Origin: Anaerolineaceae bacterium
GTDB taxonomy: Bacteria; Chloroflexota; Anaerolineae; Anaerolineales; Anaerolineaceae
Length of the DNA stretch: 64,000 bases
Assembly (NCBI GenBank): GCA_029975475.1
Contig: JARKPB010000008.1
Coordinates: 1,178,001 to 1,242,000 of the forward strand
Direction of reading: 5' to 3'
Shown here: positions 58,761 to 64,000 of the stretch, piece by piece
How positions within the stretch are numbered: position 1 is the stretch's first letter
Layout: each line of letters begins with the position of its first letter
Program-made: the position numbers and the translations under genes
The notes under the pieces: generated by a model
What the model was told of the DNA's origin: nothing
Database searches by the model: none
Seen by the model: only the letters and a program-made list of their open reading frames with translations

Positions 58761-58790
58761 GAGACCGGCGGCTGCCGGTCTCTGATTTTT
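58761..58790. terminator. Bidirectional terminator between folK and folE
   Basis: GAGACCGGC (58761-58769) pairs perfectly with GCCGGTCTC (58774-58782) around GGCT, followed by TGATTTTT on the plus strand. Confidence 0.9.
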
Positions 58791-58793
58791 CGA

Positions 58794-59438
58794 TTAGAAG
58801 TGCAGCGGCTCCGCACTGCGCGAGATATTATCCAGAAATTCCATGCGCAGCGCCAGGTCGGTTTTAAAGGCGCCTAACATGGTTGAGGTGGTCATGCGCG
58901 AGTCATGCTTTTTTACCCCCCGGATCATCGAGCAGAGGTGCAGGCCTTCAATCACCACCGCGACACCGCGCGGCTCAAGCAATTCATAGAGAAAATCAGC
59001 GATCTGACGGGTCATGCGCTCCTGCACCTGAAGGCGGCGGGAGAACATATCCACGATGCGGGGGATTTTGGACAGACCAATCACCCGGCCTTTGGGAATG
59101 TAGGCGACATGCGCCCGGCCCAAAAAAGGCAGCATGTGGTGCTCGCAGAGAGAATAATATTCAATGTCGCGCACCAACACCATTTCGTCATATTCCACTT
59201 CAAACAAGGCATCGTTAACCAGAGCGACCGGATCAACGCGGTAGCCTGCCAACAATTCATCATACATTCTCGCCACGCGGTTCGGCGTTCGCTTCAAACC
59301 GTCGCGGTTTGGATTTTCACCAAAAGCCTTCAACATGGTCAGCACCGATTGTTCGATCGCTGAAGTATCCAGCACGCTGTCATCAAATAGTTCAGCAGCT
59401 TTATAGATGGCTTGATTGCGTTTGTTATTGTCTTCCAT
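58794..59438 (-). CDS. folE: GTP cyclohydrolase I
   Basis: 214 residues. Zinc ligands are in [10 protein letters not shown] (Cys, His) and [11 protein letters not shown] (second Cys). The motifs [35 protein letters not shown] and [16 protein letters not shown] also match. It opens folate synthesis by turning GTP into dihydroneopterin triphosphate. It follows the polyprenyl synthase gene by 14 bases on the same strand and converges with folB-folK. The ATG follows GAGGACC. Confidence 0.96.
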   Translation of the reverse strand: MEDNNKRNQAIYKAAELFDDSVLDTSAIEQSVLTMLKAFGENPNRDGLKRTPNRVARMYDELLAGYRVDPVALVNDALFEVEYDEMVLVRDIEYYSLCEHHMLPFLGRAHVAYIPKGRVIGLSKIPRIVDMFSRRLQVQERMTRQIADFLYELLEPRGVAVVIEGLHLCSMIRGVKKHDSRMTTSTMLGAFKTDLALRMEFLDNISRSAEPLHF

Positions 59439-59452
59439 GGTGGTCCTCGATA

Positions 59453-60460
59453 TTATTTGACTCGCCCAATGAGCGATAAAGATAGGTTTTCAAGGGTATC
59501 GCGGGCGAACCCTTCGGGCGCCGCCAGATGAAGCGCCTTGAGCGCTTCAGCAGTGGCCTGTTCGGTACGGGTAAGCACTTCCGCCTTGATGCCGTCTTCT
59601 TCCAGGACGGCGGCAAGAGCGGGAACGTCTTGAGCGGGGATCGGACCCTGCTGCCAGCGCGAGCGGAAGCGCGGACTTTTTTCCAGACCAATACACACCG
59701 GGTAGGTTTTCTTGCCGGCAGCCAGATCAGAAGCGGATGATTTTCCGGTGAGGGCTGAGTCGCCCCAGATTCCCAGCCAGTCATCCCAGATTTGAAAGGC
59801 TTCACCTAACAGACTGCCAAACCATTCCCAGGCGCGCAACCGTTCTGGATCAGCGCCGCCGAGCAATCCGCCAATTCTGGCGCTGCAGGCGATCAGCGCG
59901 CCGGTCTTTCCGGCGATCATTTCACGGTACTGATCCAGGGAAACCGCCGGAAGACGTTCAAATGACAGGTCAAGGTACTGCCCGCCGGTGAGGCGCAGGC
60001 AGGTTTCATCCAGAGTTTGAAGCACCTGGAGGATGAGCTCGGCCGGATAAGCGGGCGCCAGACGCGGGAGCGCCAGATGGGCGAGGGTAAACATCGCGTC
60101 GCCGGCATTGATCGCCTGAGCTTTCCCCCAGCGAACCCAGACAGTCGGCCTGCCGCGGCGGGTATCGGAGCGGTCTTGAACATCATCATGGATCAGTGAA
60201 AAATTATGCAGCAGTTCCACCGCCGCGGCTGCCGGAAGGGCAGCATTCCAGTTACCGCCGGCCGCTTCAACCGCGAGCAGGAGTAAAACCGGGCGAATGC
60301 GTTTTCCGCCTGGCTCATCCGGGCGCCCGTCTGGATACCAGCCGAGGTGGTGCCACAACATTTCCGCCAGCCCGGCTTCACGGGAGAGAAACGCGCCGGA
60401 TAGCAGTGACCGCATTTCCGATTCAACCGCGGGGATCATTTCAGCGACAGGATCGGTCAT
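59453..60460 (-). CDS. Polyprenyl (farnesyl/geranylgeranyl) diphosphate synthase
   Basis: 335 residues. The first Asp-rich motif is HDDVQDRSD with [10 protein letters not shown] upstream; the second reads [10 protein letters not shown], where the usual DDxxD last Asp is replaced by Gly, still with a later Asp. The enzyme links IPP units to allylic diphosphates. Chain length cannot be told. The ATG lies one base before the idi2 stop ends, so it is coupled to it; a longer frame would overlap idi2 by about 100 bases. Confidence 0.9.
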   Translation of the reverse strand: MTDPVAEMIPAVESEMRSLLSGAFLSREAGLAEMLWHHLGWYPDGRPDEPGGKRIRPVLLLLAVEAAGGNWNAALPAAAAVELLHNFSLIHDDVQDRSDTRRGRPTVWVRWGKAQAINAGDAMFTLAHLALPRLAPAYPAELILQVLQTLDETCLRLTGGQYLDLSFERLPAVSLDQYREMIAGKTGALIACSARIGGLLGGADPERLRAWEWFGSLLGEAFQIWDDWLGIWGDSALTGKSSASDLAAGKKTYPVCIGLEKSPRFRSRWQQGPIPAQDVPALAAVLEEDGIKAEVLTRTEQATAEALKALHLAAPEGFARDTLENLSLSLIGRVK

Positions 60461-60461
60461 A

Positions 60462-61499
60462 TCAACGCTCGATTTTGACAATGCGGGTGCCGTCCCGCAG
60501 CTCGGATAATGTTTGAGACCCGCTGGCAAAGGCGGCAATTTCAAGCTGGCGGCGAAACACAAAGACGCGGTCTAACACCGCCTCGGTGGATACCGCGGCC
60601 GCTTTGAGAAAAGCAGCCGCCATACCGGTGAGGGTCGCGCCGAGCGCCAGGCATTTGGCAGCATCCACACCGTTGAGCAGGCCGCCGGAAGCGAACACAG
60701 GCAGGTGCGGCGCGGCCTGGCGGATCTGGAGCAATGACTCGGCGGTCGGCAAACCCCAAGCGCGAAAGGCATCCGCGACTTCTATCAACAGCGGATCCTG
60801 CAGGCGGAACCGCTCCACCTGCGACCAGGATGTTCCCCCGGCGCCGGCCGCATCAATGGCGCTCACCCCGGCATCCGCGAGCTGGCGCGCAACCCCGGCG
60901 GATATCCCCCACCCCACTTCTTTTACAATAACCGGAACGGGGAGAGAGCGGCATAATCCTTCTATCTTCAAGAGCAAACCGCGCCAGTTATGATCGCCTT
61001 CGGGCTGCAGGGCTTCCTGCAGGGGATTAAGATGCAGGATCAGCGCGTCCGCGCCGGCCATCTCGACCGCGCGCTGACATTCCGCCAGCCCGTAGCCAGC
61101 GTTTAACTGAACCGCGCCGAGGTTGGCAAAAAGGAGGATATCTGGCGCAGCAGAGCGGACGGCAAAGGTATCCGCCAGTTCCGGGTGCTCAATTGCAGCC
61201 CGCTGAGAGCCAAGGCCCATGGCGATGCCGGTCTGCTGGGCAGCCTCAGCCAGGCGGCGGTTTATCATCCCGGCTTCAGGAGTGCCGCCTGTCATTGAGG
61301 AAATCAACAGCGGCAGTTTAACCGGGCGGCCAAAGAGAGTCTGGGAGAGATCGATCTTCGCCAGGTCAGTTTCCGGTAACGCGCGGTGAACCAGGCGGTA
61401 ATTTTCGAGGCCTGTGGTCAGGCCGGAACGAACATCTTCCTCGAGATTGATGCGGATATGATCCGATTTTCGCGATTTGAGCAGATGATTCTCAGGCAT
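60462..61499 (-). CDS. fni: Isopentenyl-diphosphate delta-isomerase, type 2
   Basis: 345 residues. FMN-binding TIM barrel with SSMTGGTPEA, GLGSQRAAIEHP, LHLNPLQEALQPEGD (catalytic Gln/Glu) and GTSWSQVERFR. It interconverts IPP and DMAPP using FMN and NADPH. The ATG follows GAGAGGCACC; a longer frame has no ribosome-binding site and would start within ftsH. First gene of the idi2-polyprenyl synthase-folE set. A TATACT lies about 17 bases upstream. Confidence 0.95.
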   Translation of the reverse strand: MPENHLLKSRKSDHIRINLEEDVRSGLTTGLENYRLVHRALPETDLAKIDLSQTLFGRPVKLPLLISSMTGGTPEAGMINRRLAEAAQQTGIAMGLGSQRAAIEHPELADTFAVRSAAPDILLFANLGAVQLNAGYGLAECQRAVEMAGADALILHLNPLQEALQPEGDHNWRGLLLKIEGLCRSLPVPVIVKEVGWGISAGVARQLADAGVSAIDAAGAGGTSWSQVERFRLQDPLLIEVADAFRAWGLPTAESLLQIRQAAPHLPVFASGGLLNGVDAAKCLALGATLTGMAAAFLKAAAVSTEAVLDRVFVFRRQLEIAAFASGSQTLSELRDGTRIVKIER

Positions 61500-61572
61500 G
61501 GTGCCTCTCAGTAGGGAAAGTATATCAAAGAACCGAAAAATCTCCCATTTTTTGTAGAATGTTCGTATAACG

Positions 61573-61607
61573 AAAAGGCGGGAGACCTGGATTTCAGATC
61601 TCCCGCC
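61573..61607 (-). terminator. Intrinsic terminator of ftsH
   Basis: GGCGGGAGA (61577-61585) pairs with TCTCCCGCC (61599-61607); on the minus strand the stem is followed by TTTT. Confidence 0.88.
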
Positions 61608-61623
61608 AGAATTTTCGACCACG

Positions 61624-63489
61624 CTAAACGGCCAAGGGTACCGGGGTTCCGCTGGCTTTGGGTTGAGGCGGAGGGAAGATTTTTTCAAACTCTTCCTTCG
61701 TGAGGGTCTCGATTTCGAGGAGGCGGTTGGCGACAGCATCCAGTTCCGCGCGGTATTTCCGCAAGATTTCAAGCGCCTGTTGGTACGCCTCGCTGACCAG
61801 GGTTTTCACCTCACGGTCAATCTGTTCGGCGACCTGCTCCGAGTAATCGCGCTGCTCGGATATTTCGCGTCCGAGGAAAATCAATTCTTCTTTTTGACCG
61901 TACACCATGGGGCCAAGCTCTTTGCTCATTCCCAGACGGGTAACCATGTTACGGGCCAGTTGGGTCACGCGCTCGATGTCGTTGGACGCGCCGGAGGTGA
62001 TGTCATCAAACACGATTTCTTCCGCTGCCCGGCCGCCCAGCAGGCTGATCATCTCGCTCATCAGTTTTTTGCGCGACATGAGGGTGATATCCTCGGACGG
62101 GAGAGCGAGGGTGTAGCCTCCCGCCATCCCGCGAGCCACGATGGTGACCTTTTGAACCGGGTTTGCCAGCGGCAGGGCGTTCATGACCACCGCGTGACCG
62201 GCTTCGTGGTAAGCCACAATCCGTTTTTCGTCCGCGGTTATCAGGCGGCTCTTCCGTTCTGGGCCGGCGATGACGCGCTCGATCGATTCCTCAAATTCTG
62301 CCTGCCCAATGACCTTTTTGTTTCGGCGAGCGGCCAGAATGGCGGCTTCATTAACCAGATTTTCCAGATCCGCGCCGACAAAACCGGGGGTAGCGCGGGC
62401 GAGCTGGGTTAAATCCACATTCGGCTCGAGGGGTTTACCTTTGACATGCACTTTGAGGATCATTTCACGGCCGCGAACATCCGGGCGGTCGAGCACCACA
62501 CGGCGGTCAAAGCGGCCTGGCCGCAGAAGAGCGGGATCCAGGATATCAGGGCGGTTGGTGGCCGCCATGATGATGATATTGGTGTCGGTATCAAACCCAT
62601 CCATCTCCACGAGCATCTGGTTGAGGGTCTGTTCGCGTTCATCGTGAGAGCCGCCCAGCCCGGCTCCTCGCTGGCGGCCGACCGCGTCAATCTCATCCAC
62701 AAACACAATGCAGGGAGAGTGGCGTTTTGCCTGGTCAAAGAGATCGCGCACACGGCTGGCGCCAACACCCACAAACATCTCGACAAATTCAGAACCAGAA
62801 ATGGAGAAGAAAGGAACACCGGCTTCGCCGGACACGGCTTTTGCCATCAGCGTCTTGCCGGTGCCCGGAGGCCCAACCAGTAAAACGCCTTTGGGAATAC
62901 GCGCGCCGAGTTGAATAAATTTTTGCGGCTCGCGCAAGAACTCGACCACTTCGCGCAGCTCTTCTTTGGCTTCATCCACGCCGGCGACATCACTGAAAGT
63001 CACAGTCGGATGGTCGCCAGTAAACATGCGGGCGCGGGATTTGCCGAAAGACATGGCGGCGTTGTTGCTGCCCTGAGCCTGGCGGAAAATGAAGAAGAAC
63101 GCGCCAGCCAGGATAAGGAAAGGAAGAAGGTACGACAGAACCGATAAGATGCCGACCCAGGCGGAGGGCGGCTTGATTTCAATATTTATCCCTTTCTGGG
63201 GGGATAATTCTTCCGGCGTGACCCCCAGCGCCAACAGCTGCGTTACCAGGTCGCTATTCGGGTCTTTATTGGTCGTCCGCTCAATATTTTGATCCCCTTT
63301 GTACACCACCGTCAACCGGTTTTCATCAACGGTAATTCGGCTGACCTTCCCCTGCTGCACATCATAAGCAAGCTGATTGATCGTCAGCGGTTCGCTTGAT
63401 GCGGAACGGTTCATGTTGACGACAATCATGGCGATTATCGCCACAAAAAGCAGCAGGTAAATAATATACGATTGATTTCGCGAATTCAC
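61624..63489 (-). CDS. ftsH: ATP-dependent zinc metalloprotease FtsH
   Basis: 621 residues. Two membrane helices (about 9-26 and 113-133) flank an extracytoplasmic domain. The AAA domain has Walker A GPPGTGKT, Walker B VFVDEID, the pore loop [11 protein letters not shown] and [11 protein letters not shown]. The protease domain has HEAGH and a distant Asp as third zinc ligand. It degrades membrane and short-lived proteins as a hexamer. Start is GTG after GGAGGTATTC. The promoter lies about 40 bases upstream. Confidence 0.97.
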   Translation of the reverse strand: MNSRNQSYIIYLLLFVAIIAMIVVNMNRSASSEPLTINQLAYDVQQGKVSRITVDENRLTVVYKGDQNIERTTNKDPNSDLVTQLLALGVTPEELSPQKGINIEIKPPSAWVGILSVLSYLLPFLILAGAFFFIFRQAQGSNNAAMSFGKSRARMFTGDHPTVTFSDVAGVDEAKEELREVVEFLREPQKFIQLGARIPKGVLLVGPPGTGKTLMAKAVSGEAGVPFFSISGSEFVEMFVGVGASRVRDLFDQAKRHSPCIVFVDEIDAVGRQRGAGLGGSHDEREQTLNQMLVEMDGFDTDTNIIIMAATNRPDILDPALLRPGRFDRRVVLDRPDVRGREMILKVHVKGKPLEPNVDLTQLARATPGFVGADLENLVNEAAILAARRNKKVIGQAEFEESIERVIAGPERKSRLITADEKRIVAYHEAGHAVVMNALPLANPVQKVTIVARGMAGGYTLALPSEDITLMSRKKLMSEMISLLGGRAAEEIVFDDITSGASNDIERVTQLARNMVTRLGMSKELGPMVYGQKEELIFLGREISEQRDYSEQVAEQIDREVKTLVSEAYQQALEILRKYRAELDAVANRLLEIETLTKEEFEKIFPPPQPKASGTPVPLAV

Positions 63490-63532
63490 GAATACCTCCA
63501 GCCATTGGTCCGAAGTGGACTACTTAACAGGG

Positions 63533-63541
63533 ATTATACCA
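63533..63541 (-). promoter_or_regulatory. Extended -10 promoter of ftsH
   Basis: On the minus strand TGG is followed directly by TATAAT (63533-63538). The leader would be about 37 bases and includes the ribosome-binding site. Confidence 0.65.
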
Positions 63542-64000
63542 ATCTTATACCTGACCGGATAGAGAATATATAAGCAATCGCATGTTTCTAAGACGGTTCT
63601 TATAGACCGGGCAGGCGCGCCGGTAATAAGGAGGCAGGAATAACCCGTAAAGAAGCGCCAATCATTGACCGGAAATTCATTGGCAGCGAGAATGAGCTGA
63701 AGGGGGTCCCGCCGCGGGCAAATGGAGCCGCAGAAGCAGGTTAAGCGGATTTGCCCGCAGAGGTTTGGGGGAAGAAGAAATCCCGCTGCCGCCACCTGCG
63801 CGGCTGGCTGAGCCGGCAGCAGCCGGGCGGCTCGGGGTTCCTCTCCTTCAGGCTGGATTATTCTGATTAATAACTAAAGGGTAGTAATTTTACGCCGCGG
63901 CAGTACTATCGTTCACAACCTGAATTTTTCGGATCCGAGCAGAATGCGAATGAAGAAACCGGGCGCCGGATTCTGGATTCTTTTAGATGTGTTCCGCAAA
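63542..64000. other. Region without recognised genes at the window edge
   Basis: No reading frame here has a ribosome-binding site, known motif or natural length. A 91-codon minus-strand frame is present but has odd composition. The region holds the hairpin at 63714-63758 and further GC-rich self-complementary stretches (63776-63832). It may contain an RNA or the leader of a gene beyond the window. Confidence 0.6.
63714..63758. ncRNA. Strong two-part hairpin, possible structured RNA
   Basis: GCGGGCAAAT (63714-63723) pairs perfectly with ATTTGCCCGC (63749-63758). Inside it, after a GGAG bulge, CCGC (63728-63731) pairs with GCGG (63745-63748) around a 13-base loop. Fourteen base pairs with a one-sided bulge is more than expected by chance, but no RNA family was recognised and the strand is not known. 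Confidence 0.4.

Noticed and set aside
63520-63795. 91-codon minus-strand frame upstream of ftsH
   Set aside because: It covers the ftsH promoter, has unusual composition and no ribosome-binding site.
63690-63800. T-box or cobalamin riboswitch
   Set aside because: A few short stretches look similar, but the conserved T-box and B12-box cores are not present in order.
1-64000. CRISPR arrays, insertion sequences, prophage genes
   Set aside because: No regularly spaced repeats, transposase motifs or phage structural genes were seen while reading.

Overview
The window looks like a chromosomal stretch from a member of the Chloroflexota, most probably class Anaerolineae. This is inferred from gene content and not from a marker-tree. 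The clues are many Cys-anchored lipoproteins with TAC/SAC/SGC lipoboxes, LysM-M23 lipoproteins, DUF4349 and DUF3048 lipoproteins, membrane-GAF sensors, a bacterial Elp3, a type 2 IPP isomerase, myo-inositol-phosphate synthase, and a moderately high-GC, densely packed layout. About 60 protein genes, one tRNA-Pro(CGG), one SAM-I riboswitch and several intrinsic terminators can be supported. No CRISPR array, insertion sequence, prophage or rRNA was seen.

Layout. 1-5.4 kb (minus strand): the start of an FtsK-like translocase, an S1-domain protein, a membrane-GAF-HTH sensor, an acetyltransferase, a membrane protein and purine nucleoside phosphorylase. 5.5-9.7 kb: yjbQ, a small lipoprotein, tRNA-Pro, a GAF histidine kinase, ino1 and a HIT protein. 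9.6-15.6 kb: three tandem lipoproteins that combine LysM, a lytic-transglycosylase-like region and a modified M23 domain, followed by an MFS exporter. 15.6-22 kb (minus): one long gene set, membrane protein-selA-pepQ-tsaD-ECF sigma-anti-sigma-zinc ribbon-protein disulfide oxidoreductase-OsmC. 22-32.8 kb (plus): a SAM-I riboswitch and terminator, then metH, an Hcy-methyltransferase/MTHFR fusion, coaX and coaBC with overlapping ends, then a DUF3048 lipoprotein, a phosphoesterase and a DUF4349 lipoprotein. 32.8-37 kb (minus): a NatA/NatB-type ABC exporter and a membrane protein.

37-46.4 kb holds a PAS histidine kinase, an OmpR-type regulator and a Cys-rich ferredoxin in one plus-strand run, a zinc-ribbon membrane protein, a methyltransferase, a DUF3267 zincin, elp3, a GNAT protein and a CBS-ACT protein. 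46.4-48.4 kb is an AT-rich patch with two nuclease-fold genes, one winged-helix-PD-(D/E)xK and one TPR-TM-NERD; it looks acquired. 48.4-52.4 kb (minus): a second Cys-rich ferredoxin, a GH36 alpha-galactosidase and a lone receiver protein. 52.5-64 kb: DinG with a fused exonuclease, a cupredoxin, TlpA, an Lgt-like protein, a pteridine-reductase-like SDR, folB and folK; facing them are folE, a polyprenyl synthase, idi2 and ftsH. The last roughly 460 bases contain no convincing gene but do hold a strong RNA-like hairpin.

Pathway links: methionine and one-carbon metabolism sit next to CoA synthesis under one SAM riboswitch. Folate synthesis genes converge with isoprenoid genes, and folE ends the isoprenoid operon. 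Several plus-strand genes carry a -10 box only 6-8 bases before the start codon, suggesting leaderless transcripts. The most unusual items are the tandem LysM/M23 lipoproteins with a shifted zinc ligand, the AT-rich nuclease pair, and the leaderless promoter architecture.
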